Assembly (NCBI GenBank): GCA_037389465.1
Contig: JAZARR010000296.1
Location: 682,001 to 746,000, forward strand
Direction: 5' to 3'
Length of the DNA: 64,000 bases
Source of the DNA: Baylisascaris procyonis
Lineage: Eukaryota; Nematoda; Chromadorea; Rhabditida; Ascarididae
Each line of letters starts with the position of its first letter. Position 1 is the stretch's first letter. The position numbers were made by a program, and so were the translations under genes. Below the pieces are notes generated by a model, which searched no databases, was not told the origin of the DNA, and worked only from the letters and a program-made list of their open reading frames with translations. Positions 13,429 to 26,532 of this stretch are shown one piece after another.

Positions 13429-16297
13429 GCAAGTTTACAGTGGCATATGAGATGGTTTACGAAGCGATATAACGGAGGAATGTGTCGTTTATACCACTAC
13501 TACAACCAAGAGAGAGAGAGGTTCATGCTCGCGGATCCTAGTATAAGTTTTTCAATCTTTAGCAAACATTCTCGTTATTGAAACGACCATTTCGTCAAAG
13601 CCAACGAAGTACTTCGTCATGAATGTCAGCCGTTGTTCATGCGGTAACCGATTCAAGCAAGTGTTGACGACAAACACTTCAGATGGACAGCTGGTAGAAC
13701 AACATTTCGAGTCGTAAATCATCATCATAAATGCCTGCGTAAATCATTATAATAAACGCTTGCGTCAAACTTTTATGTCGACTTATGCAAGCTGAGACCC
13801 AAATTACTTTATTGTTGACAGACTGGCTATGGTAGTAAAGTCATTTGAAAGTCAACCCGTATTTAATGGTAATAAATGGGAAATATAATCTTTTCGTATC
13901 GATTGATCGAAAATGGTTTTGATTGAATTTTGTTGTGATTTTAATGACATCATTTTTTATCACGAAATATAAGGAAGTTGATAACGCTTTCCCAATATAA
14001 GGATACACTTCCGTTGTCCCAATTGAGAAGTGAATGAAATAAAGAAACACAGCTTATTGAAAACGGCAATTATTGGCACAAATCTTCCGATTAACTTGCA
14101 AAAAAAAGACGACAAAATTGAACAATTATGGTATTAAATTGTGCTAAATTGCTATGCACACATAAGCGCTAATCTAAGCTCACCCTTTGCTAAAATGGTG
14201 ACTATTAAAATGCAGTTCAAAAGAATATTGGACACTTAAGCGAGTTAAACATTTTATTTATATATGCTTCAATCAGTGCTTGATTTTCCCAAATCGACGG
14301 ATCGATTGATGCTATTTACTCCTACTTACTTATATTTATTTGTACTTACTTATATATATTTGTAAAAATGTATATATTTATTGTACTTATATTTGTATTT
14401 ATGTATATTCCTATTTGTAAAGTACTTATTTCTATTTGTACTAAAACCATGCATCAACAGCTCCAGCTCCTCAAATCGACTGAAAAAATGCTCCATCAAG
14501 CTGAAAGATCGCAGCAATTAGGTTTAATCGGTAACCGAAAAATGAATATAAGTTTGAATATGCATCGAGTCTGATGCACTTAAATAATAACACGAATCAT
14601 AGATTCGATTGGGACTGATCAGTAAGTGATTTAACTGATTAGTCCGAATTATTTGCACTCCCATCCAACATATTCCTCACATTTTGGTTCCATCGTATAA
14701 CTGGTGCAAGAAGTATAACAAAGGGTCGTACATGCAGAATCAGAATGCACAAATTTTGTTTAATGCGAAACATTCGGCGATATAGTGAAATCTAAGTTGT
14801 CACATCCAGCAAATGCTGGGATTTGTATCGATAGAATCGTCGCTGGAAAACATTGATGAAGGCGTGGGATTACCTTTCATCAAACATTGGAAATATCAGA
14901 CGCCAAGAATAAGCTCAGAGATCAATTATCATTGACTTCATTTGATCAACACCTGACGTAAATTTACTGAACGATCTACGGTAAAATTTAGAGACGCCTT
15001 GATAGATTATTTATCCGTTTTGAATAAAAAAATGCTGAATTTGAAGAAACGTTTTGATCGACAAAGTATGTACATTTCATAAATAAGATATACGAAGTCA
15101 CCAAACGATATAACAGTTCATTTAGCATCAAACTGAATAGTGACATGTCCATAACCCAGATGAGACCTTTTGAATTGAACCACACAGGATGAATAGAATG
15201 AAACAGTAAATGATTAACCATATTGCAGAATTACACAGAACTCGTATAACAAATAGATAAAGCAGAAGAGTTTAAAAAGAACGATACAATGTGATTGTTG
15301 AATTATTCTAAAAATTAGTAGCATAAAGTCGACGCCTATTCGCCTAGTCAATATTTGTACTTTCATGAAGTACCGACGATTGCAAATTCTTGAAGACCTC
15401 TTACTCATCGAAACGATCTTCAATCCGTAATTCTTTTCGAAATCTCAATATTCGGCGATAACCTACAGCATTTCATGCCTCATATATATAAGTAATGACA
15501 TGTGCCCGGTACAATATAATGGAGGCAAAGAAAGGAGAGAAAAGAAAATAGAAAGAAGGAAGAAGAGCAGTAAAGACCTCCCTATCATCCAAAGAAATCA
15601 TTCCACTCAAAAAGGATGTTATCCGAATATATCTCTAAAACATTCAACAAAAAGCTTCTCCTCCTTATACCATCTTTCTTTACGATTACAACATCACACA
15701 TTGAAGATCGTTTCATAAATCATAAAATGCATATAGAAAGAGAAAATTAAAAAAATGCGTTTGAACATTTAAGAAAAAAAAAAGCACAGAGAGATCGAAC
15801 TATCTTTAACAGAGAATTTTTTTAGGAATAAGAGCATATCATCAGCAATGGTCACTAAACATTGCAATGTACTCACCGATAGGCTTAACCGACAGATGGA
15901 AACAGCATCGAAAAAGGAGCATTTTAGTGGCCAATTCAACTTCAATACTTAAATAAATGAAAAGAAGATGAGATGCGAAATTGTTCCGTAGAAAAATGTC
16001 ATTCTGAGCACGTAGGCATAAAAAACAACGGCATGCCCTCTAAATAGGCATAATAAAACGTGCACAGAGAACGAAATGTACAATTCATGCTACTCGAACA
16101 TGAAATAAATTGTGCAATTTGTTGTATACATGTAGACGTGACAATATCATAGGCATTGCTTACTAGAAGATTCGCATTGCTATCAATGATGCTAGTTATA
16201 AATGAAGCCAAGAGGAAAAAGATACTGATTCTTGAAATTCCAGTGAAGGGATTTAACTCTTGAAGCAAAATAAAGAGATTAATCACTCCTCCTCCCT

Positions 16298-16310
16298 CCC
16301 CCCCCCCCCC
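16298..16310. repeat. Poly-C tract (13)
   Basis: Longest C homopolymer in the window, about 280 bp downstream of the parp-1 stop codon. Confidence 0.95.
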
Positions 16311-16591
16311 AACCTTCTAAATTACTTATATATCGCCAATCCGTTCCCGTAGTTACTGCAGGTATGCAAGAAACCCCAATCAGTAAGCGTAAAATAATCA
16401 AAATCTCCAAGTTGGCTCCACTTATGTTACTTATCTACTAATCTCTACTGACAGCAAATTTACAGCGTAAAAGAAATTATTATAAAATGACAAAGAAATA
16501 ACGAGGTAAGAGTATTTAAGTCAACTGAAATTAAAAAAAGAAGTAGAAAACACCGGATATAATTGCGCCACCGAAGAATCGAAGTGATCTT

Positions 16592-19564
16592 TCAAAAGAC
16601 GGCATTAAACTTAGCGCGTAGCAGATATTTTATTTCGATTTGCGATACATCATAAACGATGAACCTGAAAGAGTAATTGGAATACCAAAAAAAAAGCAAA
16701 AATCCTTCAATGATCAGATTCCAGCAACGACCATGGCAAGGAAAACTGCATAATCCATTAGGTGATTTAAATCATAGTGTTCGAATGCTTCAATAAAACC
16801 TAAAGTACTATAAAACAACTTCAAATATAACCATAATAAGCATAGCCACAACGCGACGACAAATGTTGGAATGACCAGTCATATTTCGCAGTTCGTTTAT
16901 CAATGTGCTCTAAATCCTGTGACCAAGATTTAAAAGATAATATGAAATCGATAAAGCAGTCGCTTAAAACATTGAATCTGATATTACTTCAACGTCGGTA
17001 AAAACTCTACCGCTAGCTAGCTAAACGCTCAGAACACCATGAAAACGTTTTTGATAGCAGTATATCATCATCGATCATCACGTAAAGAACCAATATTGGT
17101 AGCACAGTATTCCAGCTTCAGATCTAATATTTCAATAGACGGGTACTGCAAGTGGGAGACGATCTGTGCTAAACTCTTCGGCCAAAATGAGAAGAAAACG
17201 TGTTGAATACGCATACAGCGATGCGGTTACTTGTAAAAGCATTTGACTCATACCGGGCGGGGGGGGGGGGAGGGGAAGATGAAAAGGAGAGAGAGATGAA
17301 AGTGGTGGTTTGAATTTAAAGCTTATTGTACTTGTGGTTCATAAATTCAAACTTCAAACAATATGTTTGACGTTATGCATTGCCGACCGTCGAAAACTTT
17401 GATAAATGCCACTTCAACCGTCGATGGATTACAAAAAAAAAATTTAAAAACACTCGAAGGAACATACTCATTGTAAAGAAGAGAGAGATCGGTTCTCTTT
17501 GAATCAATCGGCTTGCCCATAGGAATGGTGACTCCCTCATCGGTAACATATGCCTGTGCCGGATTTGGGATCGTTTTACCAACACCTGTAATAATAAATG
17601 AGTCAAACAACTTTTTCAACAAAAGTTGTGCATTTGAAATTTCACACTTTTTGTTCATAGAATCCTAAATTTGGTATTCTACATCAAATCTTCATAATTA
17701 ATGATTGCATATATTTTTGTCCCTTCACTCCCATAATATAGGATTTCATTTCCCAACAGGAATTTTTCAGCAAATGCCTTACGGCGCCACCTTTCATAAC
17801 GAATCGAAATGCCGTGATAATGACTAGATCTTTTAGATCAAAACCGAAAGAAGCCCCTCTCTGTCCCTCTCCTTCGCCCCCCCCCCCCACCCCACTCCCT
17901 TGTGCTCATTCAAGCAAAAAGAGCAATAAGCACACACCTTTGCAACTGTGTTTGCCTTTTTTTAGCTTTGTAATAGATTTGGCGTGTGTTTCCTCTTGCA
18001 TTTCACCAAGAGCCACATCACACAACAATAAAAATCCTTCCTTGTTAAGCGCATAGCAATAATTGGCCGACTTCGAGACCATATCAGCGAAGTATACACC
18101 TTTTCCGAACATATAACCAGTCTAAAATGAGTTTATAAAGCTTCCATTATCTTGCAATACCTCAATCGATCTCTCGTTTCTGTCTCTCCAATCGACGAAC
18201 AATTCACATAACTATGTAATGTCGGTGAAGCTAAAATAATAAAGGAGGAAATTTTTTAAACAATGTTGCTCTTTAGAATGATTTTTCAAATACAATCACA
18301 TTAAGCGAATAAACAAAAAAAAATCTGAATGTGAAATACGCTTGAATCTATGATGATTGGTAGGTTGGCACAATTACACTTTTAAGTATACATTCAAGTA
18401 GACCAATCGGTAGCATGAAAAATATTTCAAGAATGCTTAGAAGCACCGACTGATAAAAATGAAGAATTTATAAATTTGTAAAAAATATTTTATTTCTAGA
18501 TGAGTATTTTACAAACTGCTCCATCTTAGTCATCGCTATTTTGTTCTAACTCTTTGGAAAAGTAAAGGGTATAAAGAATAAGGAACATCACTGTTTAAGC
18601 ATTTCTCCCACCAATATTTGGCAGTTATCAGATCATTTCAAATAAGAGCGATTAGCTATTGACAACTGAAGACTCCGATCAAGACAGCGATAGAAAATTG
18701 GTTATAAAATTAACAAAAAATTCAAATTCGAAGATTTTTGGTTGAAAAAAAAATCGGTTTCAACCACAAAAACTGTGAGTGTATTCACCTATGCAAAATT
18801 ATTTTAACAATAAAAGAAAAAATAGCCGAAATACATACAACTGGTGCCTCAGGTGGAGCAATACGAAGACCTTGTGATAGGATGCCAGCAAAATTCGTCA
18901 TTCGGGATCCATGCCAGAGTAAATGCCTATTCGGTAGATTTCGTTTGAAATGCTCGCTTTCCCCTTCACGTCGCACACGTATTAACTGCAATAAAATAGA
19001 TTATCATCAATTTCAACGACACCAAATATGTGAATAAATCGACATTTAATTTCAACGTTAGATGTTAGAACATGGTTAAGTACCTCAATGATAAACGAAT
19101 CAGATAATAATAATTAAAAAATCGTTTTCTTTAAACAAAAAGATTTATATATGCCCTTCGTAATAAAGAAAGAATGCAAGCGAATGGACTACTACTATGA
19201 AACACATAAAGATCGGAAACCCTCATAAAGAAGCGGTGAAGTAATTCCACTGAAAACTTTCAACAAAGTTGAGATCGTTTTTTTCCCAATCGATCATGAA
19301 TAAAGATTGAGAATGGGGTAACGTAGAGATATTATTTTATATTTTATGATTACAACAAATATTGATACTATCATAGAAATAAAGATAATCAAGAAAAGCA
19401 GATTAAACATCACTCTAATATTAAAATAGTATATTTAAATAAAATAAAAACGATAAACAACTCACATCGATCACTTCAATAGTGTATTGATTATGTGTCG
19501 GTGCATGAGTGTTCTTTACATATTCCATTATACGTTTGAATTCATCGCTTTCTTTATCGACAAC
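16592..19564 (-). CDS. PARP-1 exons 22-26: ADP-ribosyltransferase catalytic domain
   Basis: Residues 676-881. Exon 22 has [13 protein letters not shown]. Exon 23 has [20 protein letters not shown] then RIAPPEAPV. Exon 24 has [20 protein letters not shown]. Exon 25 has SLLYNE, and exon 26 has [20 protein letters not shown] before a TGA stop. The NAD+-binding His, the PARP signature Tyr and the catalytic Glu are all present, so the enzyme should make polymers. The Glu codon is split by the last intron (GA in exon 25, G in exon 26). Exon 26 follows a TTTCAG acceptor and lies 803 bp from exon 25. Confidence 0.95.
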
Positions 19565-20498
19565 CTAAATACACAATTACCATCAACTTCAATAAAAAAC
19601 AATTAAATATTCAATTTAAATATTACACTTGAGAATTTCAAATATTTACTACAAAAGAATCGATATTTCATCGACGTTTAGAAGGGAACATCAATGAATA
19701 CTTTGGTATGTAATCCTTTTTTTCTTTTATAAATTTATCCGTACTCTTATTTGCAGGGGAGATGATAGCTTTTAACGTCAGCCCTAAGTTATGTCAACGT
19801 TCCAACAGTTGGGACCTCGTTTTATTTAACCACCTCTCTCCCTTTCTCTCTCTTTCTCCCTCTCACTCTCTCTACATCACATATTTTTAAGTATGCAAAG
19901 ATAAAAAAAGATCTCAAACAACAATTACTTGACTCTGAAATATTCAAAGAATCGTCACTAAATCAACATTATTCGTTTCATTCATATTAGTGCAAACAAA
20001 ATATCAAAACTGAACAACTTTGAAAGAATATTAATCGGCAAATAGCCAATATCCATACCTCCATATGTGCATGTAGTTTTTCGTAGTGCACATCGATTGG
20101 ATCTCTTGTTAGATCGCCATCCTTATCCGTCTTTAGAATACTGTACGCTAATTCGATTTCCAAAAGTTCATCAAGCAATTTCGTCTTATCCTAAAAACGT
20201 ATCAATCGTTATCAATATCTCATAAATTCATTGGTGGATAAACTCTGTGACCTGACATTAATTTCAAAAAACATGCGGGAGAAAAGAGATAAAAGTTACT
20301 TTCCATAGGCACATACCCTTTTCCCGCATTAGAATTTATCGTTATATGGAATATAAATAAAATATGAAACAAATTGCTATGGAGAATTAAGGAGCGAACA
20401 ATTGCAACAATCGGTTTCTACTAAGATTTTTAATTACAACCGATTGTTTTTTACCGCACTCTTTAAGTACCACATACTCCTGTTTTCCCCCAATGCTG

Positions 20499-20568
<70 letters not shown>

Positions 20569-23500
20569 ACAGAACTAGATAAAAAATCGAGAATGGTCTG
20601 AAAAATATCATTCGCTGGCTTAAAACGGTATTAAACTGAAACAAAAAGAAGGAAAAACAATGAAATAACAAAAAATAACCTTTATTTTATCCAACGTGTT
20701 AAGGAGTGGAGGAGAATTCAATCCGAAATCCTGTGGAATATATGTGAAGAAACGATTTGTTGCATCCAAATAATGATCATGAGTAGCCTCACCGGATGCG
20801 ATGAGCTAAATTTGCATTTTTTTTTCTTCAAATCTCGATAATTCTTCAATTATGAAAGTTTTCGTGACACTGATTCCCTGTTAAGATCAATTTTTTGTCG
20901 TTATAAATCAAAAACTGCGAGTGAGGTTGCACTCAAAAGTTGGAGTACTTCGCGATATCAAGTTCACACTAGCTATTAGGCTCAATGGCTTCAGAAATAG
21001 CCAGCAACATGAGAAAGGGGCCAAATGCAACAACGCAGAAAAGGATCTCGACTGCATCGTTCTTCCGTCAGACTATGTTCTACGCTGTTTCTACTTTCAT
21101 ACTGAACGAGTCTGAGGTCTGCTCCCTGCCGATATCAATAGTGCAGCCATTGCATTGTCTTTGAAAATGCAGTTGAGTCTGTTCGATTCTCACAGTATTG
21201 CTGCTCATATATAATGAATGTCTATTTGTTCGCACATTGCTACTTATCTCCACGTATTTCCTATATACTTCCCCATTCGGGAAGTTGAAATAAAATAAAT
21301 AAACAAAGAAATAATTTTCACTATGGAAAGTCGTGATTGTTAGCCAAGAATTTCGAGACACCCACTGAGTTAACTATCCTTAACCACTTGGAATCTTTAA
21401 ATGAGAAAAATTTATGACAACATAGAAGCATAACATCCCTCCCATATTATCCCATCATACCTCTACAACTACAGTTGTTCTTATTGGTTGTCTTTGATCT
21501 CATAGGAGCATTAAAACATATGATTCGGTGTGTTTAGGGATCATCTCGTTGCAAAATTTGCATATGCGAAATGCCGTGAACACGATTACCTTCACAAATA
21601 ATGCGACATGATATTTCGTTATGATTCTACCAAACTAAATCGCAGCAAATATATCATTTCTCTCATCCCAAATCGACTCATAAATACCAATAAACATATA
21701 AATAAACCAAAAACGATTCTTACATCTTGCAATTCGGTTAGCACTTTATAAGCATTGTCGATTTGGCACTTTGAAAGTCTGCCTAGCGGCATCTTATCCA
21801 AGTCAATCTAAAAGGCAGAAAATTTCAACGGTCCATTTAAATAAGTGAGATGGGAACAGTATTACAATTGAACAAATTAAGACATCAATAACAAAGAATT
21901 TTAAAACCCCCTCCCTTATAGACAAGCAGCTCATGCACGTTTCCCTACTCAACATAGAATATTTATAAGCAAAGGCTCAATTTAATACTACAATAGGCAC
22001 GATCTATAGACCACTAACGCTCATCGACCGAGTGAGGGCAGAAGGGCTTCACTAGCAATTGCCACTAGCACATTATTCACTTCTATGCCGGTCGAAGAAA
22101 TAACCTGCTCATTTCCTATTCGTATATAAAATGGACCCCAGACCAAGCCAGATCCAGGCCCTGGCCCCATCGGCAACGACCCAACCGAGGCTGGTGGCTC
22201 GCCCATGGTCAGCTTTAACCAAAAGCCAAGAAATTCGTAAAACAATACTGGAAGAGAGAAATTTTAGAAGAAAATGTCACTATCGATAGGCAATGCATGG
22301 GAATAGACCTCAAATTCGCGGAGGGCTTCGTTGAGAGCGTCCACATCGAAAATCATCGAGATGATCTCCTGGATCGATTTCGGTAACTTTGACTTCGATC
22401 CCGGTTTGGTATCGAATTGTGCACATCCGTTCTTCTAAAATGTAAATCCCATTTCATTATTTAAAGCGTTTCAGTAGATCATTGCGACCGTCTTTTTCTG
22501 TCCTTCTTTCCACTTGAACAAAACTTCGCTGGAGGGGAATAATCTTTGCACGTGCAAAGTGCACTCTGTGTAGGTGACAAAAATGGAAGAATTTTTATCC
22601 CACAAGTAGTACAAGCGGACGGGTGGTCGTGGAATACATTGGCGATCACCGCATGTGCGAGAAGAAAAGGATAGCCAGTCATCTACTTAGTTACGGAACA
22701 ATAAGATCACATATTATGCTGATTTGCCTCAACGTAACTCTGAGGCAATACAACTTCATTCATGAGCAACGCTGTGGGACCAACAGAAAAAAAACCCATA
22801 TATCGAGCTAAAAGATGCATCGATAATGCCTTACAGGTACGCTGCAAGAAGGTCCATACTTCCCAAAGGGCAAAAAGGTTTATTCCAATGGGGATATAAT
22901 CGAGCAACAGCAAGATGTCCCTATCTGCGTAATAAATGCCTTTAAAAGACTACAGTGGAACCCAACATGGATCAGCAACTCTATTCCTGCTTTGTATCCA
23001 ACCACGTACGAATCTGTTTCACAAATTAAATTTCTGCATGCGAAAAATGTACTCCCCTACTGATGGAAATGAAATGGTGCAGATATACGGATGGCGCAGT
23101 TGGGCTGACTTGAAGTGCAAAGGCAATCCTTAAGGATCTGGTGGGAAGCTTTCATAATTGCGCACACTTTCTGCTTCCAAAAATTTCCCCAATTTTCTCC
23201 ATGAATGTCTGCTTCCCTTAAAAATGAAATCGACGAATGAACCTGTCCATTCTGGGAGTAGTCGGTGACCAGAATGCTCATCTTCCCGGCGATCTTCTTG
23301 AAATGTTCGCGGTTTGCCCAATCATTTCCCGTCTTCTCGAGGAATAGCCTAATAAAACAAAAGAAGTTACAAAAAATAAATGGTGAGAAAATATACCAAG
23401 TTACGAGACATACAGATTATGAGAGAACAGAAAAGAGTAGAGGTGGAGAACAGCCGACACTGGAAATGTTACCAAAATATCATAGTATAGCAGAGAGGTT

Positions 23501-26476
23501 GGCCCATAATTTGACCTAAATGCATATGAAAAGTGGGAGAAGGGATAGAGGAATAATCCTATTATATTCTGCAATCAGTCGTTGCTGATCCTTGATAAAT
23601 GCCATACCTCAGTAAAATCTTTTCAAAAACATCCTTCAACAACGAGATTTTTACAGAAACACTCAGAGACTTCAAACGACTATATCCAGCAACAACTTAG
23701 CCGAACCATCAACAAAGAAACGACGGTAGAGTGATATGAAGAGCTTAGCGTAAAAACTATGCACTGTGGCTACAGCATTTAATTGGTCCATTCCGGCAGC
23801 GATGGATACTGACTTAACCAACCCACAAATTTTGCAAATCTCCGATGCATTAAGGTACCTCACTCACGAATAGAGGAATAGAAATTAAACTTCAATCGTG
23901 AACTCACGACCTTCGGGTTACAAATAGGCACCAACAAACCGACAAGCAGGCAGACAGACAAATATATGCGCGCTCTCAAACAAGCATGCGTCTCTTCTAA
24001 TATATGTACATGTTAATGATTCATCATGCTCAAATAATAATCCCAAATTATAAAACATTCTAAAACGTGAATTCTTAGCAATGTTTATAATTTTCAAAGA
24101 AACTTTCCCATTTGGAAAGAGGTGGTGTAACTCACGCTTCAAATGCGTCTTTCGCTTCATCAAGCTCATTGCCATAATCCTCGGTTTTTGATCCACCAAT
24201 ATTTGTTCCAACACGACCCCAAGAACGAAACAAATAGTACCTATAAGCAATACATCAAATACGACATAACAAAAATAGGTCTATCCAAACGCCTTCGCCA
24301 TTCCTAATTCAGTTACAACCAGCATGCTTTTGGCCTTATATGGTTCTAATAATATTAGCGCCGAGCATCTCCACTGTTTCCTTCCTCTACAAACCATTGG
24401 TATATCGACCCTTATTTGTTGCCAATAATGAACTCTGAAAATTCCATCCTCGTAAATATCTCTTTTCATTCGATTCTTTAGGAAAGAGGATAAGGAATCT
24501 ATGAAAAACGAAGAAACACTGCACCCCTCATATATTTTAGCATTTAGCATCTTATATTGAACACCTAAAATCAAAAAGACACCTATATATATTCACACAG
24601 CTTGTCTCATACATCTCGAGCATCATACACGGGATCATCATAGCAATAAAGTTCACTAACTTCTCCCTGACGTCGTGCTTCAAAAGTTGTAACTTATAGA
24701 AAGAATTCTTATTAGTCGATACATCTGTCGAACCGAGCGTCGTTTGCCAATGAGCACCTCAAACAGTTCACGAATGCTTCCCACAAACTTACATTAATTG
24801 TTCAAGTTAAAACAACAGCACACGTCGTAAGTAACACAAAATTTAATTCACAAGCACTGAGACAGAGAATCTCAGCTCTCAGCAATGGGCTGTGAGCAGA
24901 TTTATCCCCGATCATCTTCCCTTGCAATCCTCCTTGATCATTCAAATAAAAATATCTCAAGTATGCCCTAATACAGCTTCAATCCATGGCTTCCTACTTT
25001 TCAAACGATATCAAAAAGAAATGCACGAAAAAATTCCTCTCATCAACTTCCATCTTATACTTATAAGAATAGGGACTTCGTGGGTGAACTAATTATCACT
25101 GCAAAGATCTCAAGTTTCATGAGTACTACGGAAATCAAGAACACTGCCCAAGGCATTTGTTTGAATGCAACTATGAGGCAGGAAATAAATTTTGCATAGT
25201 AGGAAAACAACAATGCAACAATTTAACCGAAACTCATCTAAGCTCGTATCTTTGGCGCAATAAAAGAAACTCAATTTTTAAGAGGTAATTAAAATACCTG
25301 AAGGATCCTTCCAAACATGCACCACATCCTGAACCTCACAATCCGCATCCACTACGGCACCACCTTTTATAACCTGACGTTGCGTGCCATGTGAACCTTA
25401 AACGATTCACTTGAAGCAATTGAAAACAACGACATATAGAATAATCTTAATTCAATGCACACAGCTCACCCATATTCACCTATTCACTTCCCTTCAAGGA
25501 GTGACAATGATAACGTTTGCACATTTGGGTGCTCATAAAACAATATTCAATTCCTAGTGTTATCACTCGTAAACGCTTTGAAGCTCGATGTGCTATAGTT
25601 CCGCTGCATTAGTCACATAGAAATATTACCACCTTATTGCTGCTTCGATTACAAAGTACCACAAACAACGAACAATGTTCGGGAAGAAAATAAGGTGCTG
25701 TCGTAAGAAAGAACAAAAATCAATTAAGCTAAAGTCCTAGACCTCATTCAGCACACTATTAGAAAATAATCGAACGTTTAGGATTTTAATGCTTTTTCAT
25801 TCATTCTTACCCCCCCCCCCTCCACATACAGCCGATGATCAAAAATGCCAATGGACAATGCCATTTCGCAGTTGATAAGTCACCAAACTCAAGCCGCATC
25901 TGCTATCGACAGTATAAGGGATTGCAGATGATGATGCTAACCAGAATGGCCTGATTTTGTTCCACTTGCATGTTCGATAACTTCGCTTGTTCCCACATGC
26001 GCACCCAAATATGAGAACGATTTTGCCCTTAAAGATTAATATCAACGGTGAAAAATATACATAAATAGAAACACTTTTAATCAATGATCTATCACCAATC
26101 AGCCAAAAGAAGAAATATTCATTAGCATATATGCCGATCCATAAGAATGATACCAACAGGCCATTTTACCTAACTTAGACCAACGTTTTTTCAAAGACAG
26201 TCAATTCATGTGGCACCTAATATCCATATCTGACATCAGACGCAGCAAATACAATATTACAAGAAACTTCGATCAATACGTAGCTGAGTTGATCGTCTGG
26301 TGGGAAGGCGTAACACCAAAAGTCACAAGAAAAATTAAACAACTCACTCAACGACTCCTTCTTTGGTGGCGAGTGTGTTATAGACTCGATCTCTCATTTT
26401 CTGCAAGTAATAATACATCCACATTATGCACAGACACATGTGTATGGATGTGGACATGTATGCTTATATATCAACA

Positions 26477-26532
<56 letters not shown>

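Larger units (their letters stand above)
1..16591. other. A/T-rich region downstream of parp-1, no supported gene
   Basis: Many stop codons in all frames. The longest open stretches are about 60-115 codons, have low-complexity or hydrophobic composition and no recognisable motif or splice pattern. The region holds a tRNA-like fragment near 1306-1350, a hairpin at 5326-5349, a TGACGTCA site at 6989-6996, imperfect short repeats at 13319-13428 and a C13 tract at 16298-16310. Lineage-specific exons or non-coding RNAs could be missed by eye. Confidence 0.6.

Noticed and set aside
13237..13581. Plus-strand frame of 114 codons with Leu-Arg-Thr repeats
   Set aside because: The repetition comes from short DNA repeats; no motif, splice sites or homologue recognised.
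15999..16286. Hydrophobic minus-strand frame of 95 codons
   Set aside because: Composition is typical of A/T-rich noise; no signal or family motif.
17347..17467. Reading frame continuing after LLYNE as the PARP-1 C-terminus
   Set aside because: It lacks the conserved IVYDxxQxxxKYLLxxKF tail, which is found intact at 16664-16592 with matching phase and a GTATGT donor at 17467.
24707..24815. Frame [11 protein letters not shown] before a GTAAGT donor as the first WGR strand
   Set aside because: A stop falls before the donor in that frame and no acceptor lies upstream; cannot be coding.
25839..26156. Minus-strand frame [10 protein letters not shown] as a BRCT start
   Set aside because: Only the first nine residues look BRCT-like. 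The exon 12 frame in the same DNA closes phase on both sides.
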